A stretch of DNA of 64,000 bases from Pseudoxanthomonas yeongjuensis (GCF_010093345.1 NZ_PDWT01000001.1:1426001-1490000); one strand, 5' to 3'; shown: positions 10,722-18,434, counted from the first letter of the stretch. Translations and numbers: made by a program. Notes: generated from the sequence alone by a model not told the origin.

Positions 10722-11252
10722 ATGTCCAGGATCAACGTCACCACCCAACTGACCATCGCCCTGAGCGGATTGCTGGCGATGCCGGCGTATGCGGCGGAAC
10801 TCAACCTCAGCGTCGAGATCCCGCAGTTGAACGTGGCCGAATACCACCGGCCCTATGTCGCGGTCTGGGTGGAAGGCGCCGACCAGAAAGCCGTGGCCAA
10901 TCTTTCGCTCTGGTACCAGACCAAGGACACCAAGGAAGGCCACGGCACCAAGTGGCTACCCGACCTGCGCCAGTGGTGGCGCAAGTCAGGGCGCACGCTG
11001 AAGGTGCCGGTGGACGGCGTCAGCGGCCCTACTCGCCCGGTCGGCAAGCACGCGTTGAAATTCGGCGACAAGCAGTCCGAGCTGTCGAAACTGGCGCCGG
11101 GCAGCTACACCCTGGTGGTCGAAGCCGTGCGTGAAGTCGGCGGGCGCGAGCTGGTCAAGATTCCCTTCATCTGGCCCGCGAAGGCGCCACAGTCGGGCAA
11201 TGCGCAAGGCAGCAGCGAACTCGGCGTCGTGGCCTTGGCGATCAAGCCCTGA
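10722..11252 (+). CDS. DUF2271 periplasmic protein with a flavinylation-like motif
   Basis: A 176-residue exported protein. A signal peptide ('QLTIALSGLLAMPAYAAE') precedes the DUF2271 domain, with 'VAVWVEGADQKAVANLSLWY' near its start. Residues 98-104 read D-G-V-S-G-P-T, very close to the FMN attachment motif of flavinylated proteins (D-x-x-S/T-G-A-S/T), so Thr104 is a candidate FMN acceptor for the ApbE encoded two genes downstream. The Ala-to-Pro change at 103 is the only departure. DUF2271 next to PepSY, DUF4198 and ApbE is a recurring bacterial gene set. Flavinylation here is inferred, not shown. Confidence 0.88.
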   Translation: MSRINVTTQLTIALSGLLAMPAYAAELNLSVEIPQLNVAEYHRPYVAVWVEGADQKAVANLSLWYQTKDTKEGHGTKWLPDLRQWWRKSGRTLKVPVDGVSGPTRPVGKHALKFGDKQSELSKLAPGSYTLVVEAVREVGGRELVKIPFIWPAKAPQSGNAQGSSELGVVALAIKP

Positions 11253-11259
11253 TTTTTTG

Positions 11260-11324
11260 TGTGGGAGGGGCTTCAGCCCCGACTGCCCTGGCGACAAGCA
11301 GTCGGGGCTGAAGCCCCTCCCACA
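11260..11324. repeat. TGTGGGAGGGGC-type REP hairpin
   Basis: A perfect 27-bp inverted repeat (11260-11286 and 11298-11324) with an 11-nt loop, starting 7 nt after the DUF2271 stop. Its head differs from the GTAG family elsewhere in the window (TGTGGGAGG), so it is another REP subfamily. The very stable RNA hairpin would protect the upstream message and reduce read-through to DUF4198. Confidence 0.85.
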
Positions 11325-11371
11325 AGTTCGATGAACTTCGCTTTCTTCTTCCACTTTTGCAGGAGCACTTC

Positions 11372-12178
11372 ATGAAACGCACCGCACTCGCGCTTGTTCT
11401 CTCGCTCGCCGTCCTTCCCTTCACCGCCAGCGCACACAAGGCCTGGCTGCAGCCGTCGCAGACGGTGATCGCCGGCACCGATCCCTGGATCACCGTGGAC
11501 GCCGCCGTGTCCAACGACCTGTTCTACTTCAACCACGTGGCCCTGCCGCTGGAGCGCGTGGCCATCACCGCGCCGGACGGGAGCAAGGCGGAAGCGCAGA
11601 ACGGGGCCATCGGCAAATTACGCAGCGTGTTCGACGTGCAGTTACAACAGCAGGGCACCTACCGCATCGCCATGGTCAATAACGGCCTGTCCGCCAACTG
11701 GGAAGAGGAGGGCAAGCCCAAGCGCTGGCGCGGCACGGCGGCGACGTTCGCCACCGAAGTGCCCCAGGATGCGAAGGACCTGAAGGTCTCGCAATCGGTA
11801 GGCCGCGTGGAAACCTTCGTCACCAATGGTGCACCCAACGACACCGCGTTGAAGCCGACCGGCGAAGGCATCGAACTGGTGCCTGTCACCCATCCCAATG
11901 ACCTGTTCGCGGGCGAGGAAGCAAAGTTCAAACTGCAGATCGACGGCAAGCCGGCGGCGGGACTGGAGCTGGAAATCGTCCGCGGCAGCACCCGCTATCG
12001 CAATGCGCAGGACGAGATCAAGGTCACTACCGATGCCGATGGCGCGTTCAGCGTGACCTGGCCGGAAGCGGGCATGTACTGGCTGGAAACCACGGCCCAG
12101 GACGACAAGACCTCCCTGCCCCAGGCCAAGCAGCGCCGCCTGAGTTATGTGGCCACGCTGGAAGTGCTGCCGCAGTAA
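11372..12178 (+). CDS. DUF4198 periplasmic protein
   Basis: A 268-residue exported protein. A clear signal peptide ('[20 protein letters not shown]') gives a mature N-terminus at '[11 protein letters not shown]', typical of DUF4198, a family of nickel/cobalt- and iron-linked periplasmic proteins with Ig-like folds. The C-terminal part ('[19 protein letters not shown]') looks like a transthyretin/carboxypeptidase-regulatory beta sandwich. The start was placed at the ATG after AGGAG; an in-frame ATG at 11357 is possible. Biochemical role unknown; by context a metal- or siderophore-binding partner of the reductive system. Confidence 0.87.
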   Translation: MKRTALALVLSLAVLPFTASAHKAWLQPSQTVIAGTDPWITVDAAVSNDLFYFNHVALPLERVAITAPDGSKAEAQNGAIGKLRSVFDVQLQQQGTYRIAMVNNGLSANWEEEGKPKRWRGTAATFATEVPQDAKDLKVSQSVGRVETFVTNGAPNDTALKPTGEGIELVPVTHPNDLFAGEEAKFKLQIDGKPAAGLELEIVRGSTRYRNAQDEIKVTTDADGAFSVTWPEAGMYWLETTAQDDKTSLPQAKQRRLSYVATLEVLPQ

Positions 12179-12235
12179 TCGACCGCAAGGTCGACCTCGT
12201 CGTCGTGCAGGCACGGATGACGAGGGCGATTGCAG

Positions 12236-13228
12236 ATGACGACGCCCCCCGCGATCCACGCCTCTCCATCGGCTGCCGCGCTCCACACCCTGCATGGCGA
12301 AACCATGGGGACTTCGTGGTGCGTGAAGCTGGTGGCTTCGCCGCGCGCGGATTCGCATGTCTTGCACGCCGGCATCCAGCAGCGGCTGGATCGGGTGGTG
12401 GCGCAGATGAGCAACTGGGAAGCGGATTCCGACCTCGGCCGCTTCAACCGGTCCGCCGCGGGTAGCTGGCATCGATTGCCGGAGGAGTTCTTCGAAGTGT
12501 TGTCGTACGCGCTGGAAATCGCGCGCGATAGCGAAGGCGCGTACGACCCCACGATCGGGGCGCTGGTCGAAGCCTGGGGATTCGGTCCCGCGCAACATGC
12601 GCACGCGATTCCGGCCGACATCGCTTTGTCCACGGCACGAGCCGACGCAGGCTGGCAGCGGTTGATATTGGATGCAGAAAAATCGAGCGCCCTGCAGCCG
12701 GGTCGCCTCCAGCTGGATCTCTCCGCGATCGCCAAGGGCTATGGCGTGGACCTGGTGGCGCGGCACCTGCGCGATATCGGCATCGCCGCCGCGCTGGTCG
12801 AAGTCGGCGGCGAGCTTTACGGCTACGGACGCAAACCCGACGACAGCGCATGGCAGGTATTGGTGGAGGCTTCGCCCGATGAGGATGCCGTTGATGCGAC
12901 CGATCCACGCGTGATCGCGCTGGATGGCATCGCCATCGCCACCTCGGGCGATCATTGGCATGCATTCGAGCAGCAGGGAATGCGCTATTCGCACACCCTG
13001 GACCCGCGCACCGGCAAGCCGGTCGAACACGCGCCCGCCGCAGTCACGGTGATCGCCGACGACGCCATGCGCGCCGATGCCTGGGCCACGGCGTTGACCG
13101 TGATGGGTGCGACGGCCGGATTCGAACTCGCGCAATCGCGGAACCTGGCCGCCCGCTTCGCCTCGCGCACCGAGCATGGTTTGCGCGAGCACATGACCGA
13201 CGCCTTCCTGGCGCGGTTGCCTGCATGA
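12236..13228 (+). CDS. apbE: FAD:protein FMN transferase (ApbE)
   Basis: ApbE attaches FMN from FAD to Ser/Thr of target proteins. The 330 residues show the family blocks 'GETMGTSWCVKL', 'LDLSAIAKGYGVDLV', 'ALVEVGGELYGYGR' and 'YSHTLDPRTGKP' followed by 'ADAWATALTVMG', which carry the Mg/FAD-binding residues. The ATG at 12236 is used; a TTG at 12230 is possible, but a stop at 12218-12220 prevents any longer N-terminus. The protein therefore has no signal peptide or lipobox, unusual for a transferase that normally works in the periplasm. It overlaps the reductase gene by 4 nt. Confidence 0.93.
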   Translation: MTTPPAIHASPSAAALHTLHGETMGTSWCVKLVASPRADSHVLHAGIQQRLDRVVAQMSNWEADSDLGRFNRSAAGSWHRLPEEFFEVLSYALEIARDSEGAYDPTIGALVEAWGFGPAQHAHAIPADIALSTARADAGWQRLILDAEKSSALQPGRLQLDLSAIAKGYGVDLVARHLRDIGIAAALVEVGGELYGYGRKPDDSAWQVLVEASPDEDAVDATDPRVIALDGIAIATSGDHWHAFEQQGMRYSHTLDPRTGKPVEHAPAAVTVIADDAMRADAWATALTVMGATAGFELAQSRNLAARFASRTEHGLREHMTDAFLARLPA

Positions 13229-14868
13229 GCGGCGGAGCTTCCCAAGCATCGTGGAATACACGGGCGTTCTGGGGCAACGCCGCGTTGCTGTCGTTGCTGG
13301 CCGTGCTCGGCTTCGCCTTGTCCGCTCTGCAGGCAGGCGACTGGTGGACGGCAGCGCCACGCAATGCCCGCTGGGCCGGGGCCGCGATAACGGTACTTGC
13401 CTATGCGTTGTTCTGCGGAGCGATCCTGTGGCGCTCGCGCCCGCGACGGGAGCGCGACGAGACTCCTGCAGGACCGGGAGCCTGCTTCGTCCTCGTCGCC
13501 TACGCCAGCCAGACCGGCTTCGCCCGGCAACTGGCCGAACGCAGCGCGGAAAGTCTGCGCCAATCCGGCCTGACCGTGAAACTGCGCGCACTCGGCCAGG
13601 TCGATGGCGAGTTGCTGGCAACGGTCGGACGCGCCCTGTTCGTGGTCAGCACCACCGGCGAAGGCGACCCACCGGATCCTTCGCTCGGCTTCGTGCGCGG
13701 GGTGATGGCGCAGCCGGCAACGCTGGGACATCTGCGCTATGCCGTGCTGGCCCTGGGCGACCGCGAATACGAACATTTCTGCGGTTTCGGCCACCTGCTC
13801 GACGACTGGCTGCGCCGGCATGGCGCGCGGCCGTTGTTCGATCTGGTCGAAGTCGACAACGCCGATGAAAGCGCGCTGCGTCACTGGCAGCATCATCTGG
13901 GCCAGATCGGCGGCGTCACCGACCTGCCGGACTGGACTCCGCCGCGCTACGAACCGTGGATCCTGCGCGAACGCCACGAGCTCAACCCCGGCAGCGTGGG
14001 CGGCGGCGTATTCCGTCTCGCGATCGCGCCACCCGCCGGCACCGCTCCTGCATGGGAAGCGGGCGATATCGCCGAGATCGGGCCGCGCCATTCCGCCCAG
14101 TCCGTGGCGATGCTGCTGCAAACGGCTGGCTTGCCCGACGATGCGATCGTGGAAGCCGATGACGCGCAGGAATCCCTGGCAACTTTGCTGGCGCGCTCGC
14201 ATCTTCCCACCGCCGATGAAATCCGCTCCCTCGACGCCCAGACCATCGCGGACACGCTCAAGCCGCTTCCGCATCGCGAGTACTCGATTTCCTCCCTACC
14301 CGCTGATGGCACCGTGCAGATCCTGCTGCGCAGGATGCTGCGCCCGGACGGCACTCCGGGCATCGGTAGCGGCTGGTTGTGCGACCACGCCCCGATCGGT
14401 GGCGAGATAGCGTTGCGCTTGCGCAGCAATCCCAACTTCCACGTTCCCGATCCCGCCAGGCCGATGATCATGGTCGGCAACGGCACCGGCATCGCCGGGC
14501 TGCGGGCGTTGCTGAAAGCACGCATTGCCGCAGGCGCGCGCCGCAACTGGCTGCTGTTCGGCGAACGCAACGCCGACCGCGATTTCTTCCATGGCGACGA
14601 AATCCGCGCATGGCAATCGCAGGGCTTCCTGCAACGCATGGACCTGGCTTTCTCGCGCGACCAGGATCGACGCATCTATGTGCAGCACAGGCTACAAGCC
14701 GCAGGCGAGGCCTTGCGCGAATGGGTGGGCGCGGGCGCGGCGATCTATGTCTGCGGCAGCCTGGCCGGAATGGCGCCGGGCGTGGATGCGGCGTTGCGTT
14801 CCACGTTGGGCGATGACCGGGTCGAACAGATGCTGGCGGACGGCCTGTATCGCCGCGACGTGTATTGA
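13225..14868 (+). CDS. Membrane-anchored NADPH flavoprotein reductase (sulfite-reductase-alpha/CPR type)
   Basis: A 547-residue diflavin reductase. Two N-terminal membrane helices ('LLSLLAVLGFALSAL' and 'AGAAITVLAYALFCGAIL') anchor it. A flavodoxin domain follows ('VLVAYASQTGFARQLAERSA', 'VVSTTGEGDPPD'), then an FAD-binding region ('PHREYSISSLP') and an NADPH-binding domain ('PMIMVGNGTGIAGLRALL', 'LLFGERNADRDFFHGDEI', 'YVCGSLAGMAPGVDAAL'). It would take electrons from cytosolic NADPH to a membrane partner, most likely the PepSY protein. It lacks the hemoprotein partner of true sulfite reductase, so that name would mislead. Last gene of the operon. Confidence 0.9.
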   Translation: MSGGASQASWNTRAFWGNAALLSLLAVLGFALSALQAGDWWTAAPRNARWAGAAITVLAYALFCGAILWRSRPRRERDETPAGPGACFVLVAYASQTGFARQLAERSAESLRQSGLTVKLRALGQVDGELLATVGRALFVVSTTGEGDPPDPSLGFVRGVMAQPATLGHLRYAVLALGDREYEHFCGFGHLLDDWLRRHGARPLFDLVEVDNADESALRHWQHHLGQIGGVTDLPDWTPPRYEPWILRERHELNPGSVGGGVFRLAIAPPAGTAPAWEAGDIAEIGPRHSAQSVAMLLQTAGLPDDAIVEADDAQESLATLLARSHLPTADEIRSLDAQTIADTLKPLPHREYSISSLPADGTVQILLRRMLRPDGTPGIGSGWLCDHAPIGGEIALRLRSNPNFHVPDPARPMIMVGNGTGIAGLRALLKARIAAGARRNWLLFGERNADRDFFHGDEIRAWQSQGFLQRMDLAFSRDQDRRIYVQHRLQAAGEALREWVGAGAAIYVCGSLAGMAPGVDAALRSTLGDDRVEQMLADGLYRRDVY

Positions 14869-14875
14869 CCCGTTC

Positions 14876-14945
14876 GTAGGAGCGCCCCTTGGGCGCGATG
14901 CTTTTGCTCGGCGGTCCACGAAAAGCATCGCGCCCAAGCTCCTAC
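14876..14945. repeat. GTAG-type REP pair between the reductase and hutD
   Basis: Arms starting GTAGGAGCG at 14876 and, inverted, ending CTCCTAC at 14945 form a long hairpin (arms about 25-30 nt with small bulges). It separates two convergent genes. The minus-strand GTAG at 14942-14945 contains the TAG stop codon of hutD. Confidence 0.85.
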
Positions 14946-15526
14946 AGTCGGTTCAGCTTGATCGCCAGCAATTCGCCGCCGCCTTCCAGCGCATAGCGCC
15001 GACGCTCGTTTCCATCGATCAACAGCGCGGTATCTCCGGCCCACAAGTCGGGCAGGCCCGAAGCACGGTCGAATTTCGCCTGGCCAGACAGCAGGTGGAT
15101 CGCCCAGCTCGTTCCCGGCTCGGTGAAGAACAGCATCGGCCCCACCAGCGGGCGGTGCAGCAGTTCGGCGGCGATCGCGTCGCGTCGCCACATCAGGTTG
15201 AAATCGTGGGTCGGCCCGTCCAGCAATTCGCTGCTCACCACGCGCTCGCCGGCAAAGCGGATGCGTTCGTGCGGCGGTTGCAATTCACGGACCTCGCCAT
15301 CCTCGAAACGCAATCGCAGCCCGTTGCCGCGAATCAGCACCAGTTCCCGGTCGATACCGGGGAACACGGAAAACGGTCCATCCTGCTCGATCTCCGCAAT
15401 CGACAGACGCCAGTCCCAATCCTCGCGATCGGGCATGCGCGCGATCTCGCGGGTCCAGCCGGTTCCGTTCTTCCAGCGCACCCGCCGGTACTCGTTGGCC
15501 GGAATCACCTTCGATGCATCCGCCAT
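14942..15526 (-). CDS. HutD/Ves family protein
   Basis: A 194-residue bicupin-like protein of the HutD/Ves family. The N-terminal signature 'YRRVRWKNGTGWTREIARMP' is diagnostic, followed by 'DWDWRLSIAEIEQDGPFSVFPGIDR'. The family appears in histidine-utilisation operons and as E. coli Ves; its biochemical function is not established. No hut genes are nearby. The stop codon lies inside a REP. The upstream region holds the repeated GGA-loop element described at 15577-15780. Confidence 0.88.
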   Translation of the reverse strand: MADASKVIPANEYRRVRWKNGTGWTREIARMPDREDWDWRLSIAEIEQDGPFSVFPGIDRELVLIRGNGLRLRFEDGEVRELQPPHERIRFAGERVVSSELLDGPTHDFNLMWRRDAIAAELLHRPLVGPMLFFTEPGTSWAIHLLSGQAKFDRASGLPDLWAGDTALLIDGNERRRYALEGGGELLAIKLNRL

Positions 15527-15576
15527 GCCACTACTTCTCCGTTTGGATTCCGGGAGAGTTTAACCGCCACGCAAGA

Positions 15577-15780
15577 CATCGCCCGGCCGCACTTCCTGTG
15601 CGGGCCGGGCGATGGTTACTTCCCTGTGGGCTTCTTGCCGACGACTGGCGGCTTCCTGCCCCGTTACTCTCCAGGCAGACTCGACGGCTGCCTGGCGATG
15701 CAAGTACGTCCTTGTCGGCATCCTTGCCGTGATCCCCCTGGCTTCCTGCCCCCTGCGCCACGCCGCGTCCCTGTAACGAG
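15577..15780 (-). ncRNA. Candidate CsrB/RsmZ-like RNA with repeated GGA stem-loops
   Basis: The hutD-comEA gap encodes no plausible protein but is highly patterned. Read on the minus strand it has eight copies of a CA(A/G)GGA(A/C/U)G-like heptamer (plus-strand positions 15592, 15619, 15631, 15652, 15707, 15719, 15742, 15766; the 15631 copy has AGA). Several sit in hairpin loops: 15577-15614 (16-bp stem with one bulged base, loop AGGAA), 15716-15729 (CGGCA-AGGA-TGCCG), 15650-15660 and 15740-15750 (GGC-AGGAA-GCC). Repeated GGA loops define CsrB/RsmX/Y/Z RNAs that titrate CsrA/RsmA. No strong promoter or U-run is visible, so it may be processed from comEA read-through. On the plus strand the same loops would be CUUCC-rich. 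Strand and function are inferred. Confidence 0.4.
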
Positions 15781-15802
15781 ACGTGATGCGGGGATGTTCC
15801 GA

Positions 15803-16147
15803 TCAGCGGCGGGTTACCGGCTTGGCCTTGGGCGCGGCCGCGGCATTGCCCGCCGCAGGCTTCTGTGCCGGTGCGGCGCGGCCGAGCTCGATGCGGTCGC
15901 GGTTCTTTTCCACGGTCTTCAGACCGATGCCCTTGACCATGGCCAGTTCCTCGGCGCTCTTGAACACGCCGTTGGCCTTGCGGTAATCGACGATGGCCTG
16001 GGCCTTGGCCGCGCCCACGTTGACCAGCACCGCATCGATGGTGGCCGCGTCGGCGGTGTTGATGTTGACCTTGTCGGCGGCGTAGGCGCTGGTGGCCAGC
16101 AGCAGCGACAGGGCGATGGATTTGAGGATGATGGCGAACGATTTCAT
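15803..16147 (-). CDS. comEA: ComEA-family helix-hairpin-helix DNA-binding protein
   Basis: A 114-residue exported protein: signal peptide 'IILKSIALSLLLATSAYAAD' and a ComEA-type double helix-hairpin-helix domain ('VNINTADAATIDAVLVNVG', 'KAQAIVDYRKANGVFKSAEEL', 'VKGIGLKTVEKNRDRI'). It ends in an Ala/Pro/Lys-rich tail. ComEA binds incoming DNA in the periplasm during natural transformation. The type IV pilus motors pilT/pilU are also in this window (50.6-52.9 kb), though not adjacent. It is divergent from the M20 peptidase. Confidence 0.92.
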   Translation of the reverse strand: MKSFAIILKSIALSLLLATSAYAADKVNINTADAATIDAVLVNVGAAKAQAIVDYRKANGVFKSAEELAMVKGIGLKTVEKNRDRIELGRAAPAQKPAAGNAAAAPKAKPVTRR

Positions 16148-16288
16148 GGCAACTCTCCTTGTGGCGATGGTTGGGGTTCGCCGGGGCCGGAACCTTCCGT
16201 CCGCCGGTGTGGACAGTCTCCGCCAGTACCTTTGGCGAAAATATCGCCGGAACCCGGCAAGCGATGCCGGGGTTTGCCGCGCTGGCCT

Positions 16289-16304
16289 GTAGGGAAACCC
16301 CTAC
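16289..16304. promoter_or_regulatory. Short palindrome between comEA and the M20 peptidase
   Basis: GTAGGGAAACCCCTAC is a 6-bp-arm inverted repeat (4-nt centre) in the 278-nt divergent region between comEA (start 16147) and the peptidase (start 16426). Such compact dyads are typical of LuxR/NarL-type regulator sites. The regulator and the regulated gene are unknown. Nothing else in this gap was recognised. Confidence 0.35.
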
Positions 16305-16425
16305 CCTCCGCCCCTGGCCGCAGGATCGGCATTCCGCATGCGGTCCTTCCTGTCCATTGCGGCGTCGATGCCCGCAAAAACCTACAGGCGTAGAATCGGC
16401 GTACATGCAAGCAACCGGAGAAACC

Positions 16426-17916
16426 ATGGATACCGCCAAGATCGACCGCTTCGTCGCCGCCAAATGGGACGACGAAATCGTGCCCCAGCTGGTCGAATAC
16501 ATCCGCATCCCCAACAAGTCGCCGATGTTCGACAAGGACTGGGTGGCGCACGGCTACATGGACGATGCGGTGAAGCTGATGGAAACGTGGGCGCGTAGCC
16601 AGCCGATCCCGGGCATGCAACTGGAAGTGGTCCGCCTGGAAGGGCGCACACCACTGATCTTCATCGAGATCCCGGCTAGTGGTCCTGATACCGGCGCCGA
16701 CACCGTGCTGCTCTACGGCCATCTGGACAAGCAGCCGGAAATGACCGGCTGGGATGATGGCCTGGGTCCGTGGACCCCGGTGATCAAGGGCGACAAGCTG
16801 TTCGGCCGCGGCGGCGCCGATGACGGCTACGCGATCTTCGGTTCGCTGGCCGCGATCCAGGCGCTGCAGGAACAAGGCGTGCCGCATGCGCGCTGCGTGG
16901 TGCTGATCGAGGCCTGCGAGGAATCCGGCAGCTACGACCTGCCCGCCTACGTCGATCATCTGGCCGAACGCATCGGCAAGCCGTCGCTGGTGGTCTGCCT
17001 GGATTCGGGCTGCGGCAACTACGACCAGCTCTGGTGCACCACCTCGCTGCGCGGCATGGCCGGCGGCAATTTCTCGGTCAAGGTGCTGTCCGAAGGCGTG
17101 CACTCCGGCGATGCCTCGGGCATCGTGCCTTCCAGCTTCCGCATCCTGCGCGAACTGATCTCGCGCCTGGAAGATGAAATCAGCGGGAAGATCAAAGCCG
17201 AAGGCCTGTTCGTGGATATTCCGCAGGAACGCCTTGAACAGGCGTCCAAGGTGGCCGAGGTGCTGGGCACGGAGGTCTACGACAAATTCCCGTTCCTGCC
17301 CGGCATGCAGCCCATGGCGGACGACCTGACCGAACTCGTCCTCAACCGCACCTGGCGCCCGGCCCTGTCGGTCACCGGTGCCGATGGCTTGCCGCCGCTT
17401 GACTCGGCCGGCAACGTATTGCGCCCCCATACCGCGGTAAAGCTGTCCCTGCGCCTGCCACCCACCCTGGATGGCAAGCGCGGTGGCGAAATCCTGAAGG
17501 AGCTGCTGTTGCGCGATCCGCCCTATGGCGCCCAGGTCGAGCTGGCACTGGAGAAGGCCTCCAGCGGCTGGAATGCGCCGGCGCTTTCGCCGTGGCTTTC
17601 CAATGCCATCGAAGCCGCGTCGCAGGCCGCGTTCGGCAAGCCGGCGATGTACATGGGCGAAGGCGGCACGATTCCGTTCATGGGCATGCTGGGCGAGAAA
17701 TTCCCCGGTGCGCAATTCATGATCACCGGCGTGCTGGGTCCGCATTCCAATGCGCATGGGCCCAACGAGTTCCTACACATCCCCATGGGCAAGCGGGTCA
17801 CCGCCTGCGTGGCCAGGGTCATCGCCGACCACCATGGCGCCAGCCTCCGCGGCGAGACCATGGGCGTGGCCGCGGTGGCCGGCGGCGACCAGCATGGCGA
17901 GCATGGCTGCTGCTGA
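16426..17916 (+). CDS. M20-family metallopeptidase (dipeptidase-like)
   Basis: A 496-residue zinc aminopeptidase/carboxypeptidase of the M20 family without a signal peptide. Metal and catalytic residues are seen in 'LLYGHLDKQPE' (His, Asp), 'GRGGADDGYAIFG' (Asp-Asp), 'IEACEESGSYDLP' (Glu-Glu) and 'GVLGPHSNAHGPNEF' (His). The dimerisation domain includes 'GVHSGDASGIVPSSF'. The length and motifs match the CNDP dipeptidase branch. The ATG at 16426 follows GGAG with 5-nt spacing; ATG 16405 is in frame but lacks that spacing. The protein ends in 'HGCC'. Confidence 0.92.
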   Translation: MDTAKIDRFVAAKWDDEIVPQLVEYIRIPNKSPMFDKDWVAHGYMDDAVKLMETWARSQPIPGMQLEVVRLEGRTPLIFIEIPASGPDTGADTVLLYGHLDKQPEMTGWDDGLGPWTPVIKGDKLFGRGGADDGYAIFGSLAAIQALQEQGVPHARCVVLIEACEESGSYDLPAYVDHLAERIGKPSLVVCLDSGCGNYDQLWCTTSLRGMAGGNFSVKVLSEGVHSGDASGIVPSSFRILRELISRLEDEISGKIKAEGLFVDIPQERLEQASKVAEVLGTEVYDKFPFLPGMQPMADDLTELVLNRTWRPALSVTGADGLPPLDSAGNVLRPHTAVKLSLRLPPTLDGKRGGEILKELLLRDPPYGAQVELALEKASSGWNAPALSPWLSNAIEAASQAAFGKPAMYMGEGGTIPFMGMLGEKFPGAQFMITGVLGPHSNAHGPNEFLHIPMGKRVTACVARVIADHHGASLRGETMGVAAVAGGDQHGEHGCC

Positions 17917-18015
17917 TCGGTCCATTCGCAACTGTCGGGGCAGGCCGGTCTGGCCTGTCTCCGGGTCTTGCGCTACGCTCCAGCCACCCCACGCAACCCG
18001 AATCGGAGTCTTCAG

Positions 18016-18285
18016 ATGGAACAGATCTTTGGTGGCGGCATCCTGTGGACCCTGCTGATCGGCTTCATCGCCGGCCTGCTGGCGCGTGCGCTCAAGCCCG
18101 GCGACGACAAGCTCAATATCATCTGGACCATCGTGCTCGGCGTTGCCGGCGCATTGCTGGCGCGGTTCGTGGGCGGCGCCCTGGGCTGGTACGGACCTGG
18201 CGATGCGGCCGGTTTCATCGCCTCGGTCGTCGGCGCGGTCATCCTGCTCTTCATCTATGGAATGGCGAAGAAGAAGCGGGCCTGA
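18016..18285 (+). CDS. GlsB/YeaQ/YmgE family membrane protein
   Basis: An 89-residue hydrophobic protein with three predicted helices ('ILWTLLIGFIAGLLARAL', 'IIWTIVLGVAGALLARFVGG', 'AGFIASVVGAVILLFIYGMA') and the glycine-rich pattern of the GlsB/YeaQ/YmgE stress-associated family. Function within the inner membrane is not known. A strong intrinsic terminator follows 26 nt downstream, so it is the end of a transcript. Confidence 0.92.
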   Translation: MEQIFGGGILWTLLIGFIAGLLARALKPGDDKLNIIWTIVLGVAGALLARFVGGALGWYGPGDAAGFIASVVGAVILLFIYGMAKKKRA

Positions 18286-18311
18286 TTACCCGAATCGATG
18301 GAGCAAGGAAG

Positions 18312-18336
18312 AAGCCCCGCGATGCGGGGCTTTTTT
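18312..18336 (+). terminator. Intrinsic terminator after the GlsB-family gene
   Basis: A 9-bp GC-rich stem (AAGCCCCGC, loop GAT, GCGGGGCTT) followed by a T-run makes a classic rho-independent terminator. Confidence 0.9.
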
Positions 18337-18352
18337 CGTGCGGCGCTTACCC

Positions 18353-18434
18353 GTAGGAGCGGGTCTTGCCCGCGATGCTCTTCGTTGGGATCGTGGGCAG
18401 GATCGAAAGGCATCGCGCCCATGGGCGCTCCTAC
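18353..18434. repeat. GTAG-type REP pair upstream of amgK
   Basis: Begins GTAGGAGCGGG at 18353 and ends with the inverted CTCCTAC at 18434; arms are imperfect in the middle. It occupies the gap between the terminator and the amgK leader. Confidence 0.8.

Noticed and set aside
13225-14868. Assimilatory sulfite reductase alpha subunit (CysJ)
   Set aside because: The protein has two membrane helices, no cysI neighbour, and sits in an iron-uptake operon with apbE; a dedicated membrane diflavin reductase fits better.
15514-15732. Small protein gene in the hutD-comEA gap
   Set aside because: The frame overlaps the hutD start and has no ribosome-binding site or family pattern; the repeated stem-loops explain the sequence better as RNA.
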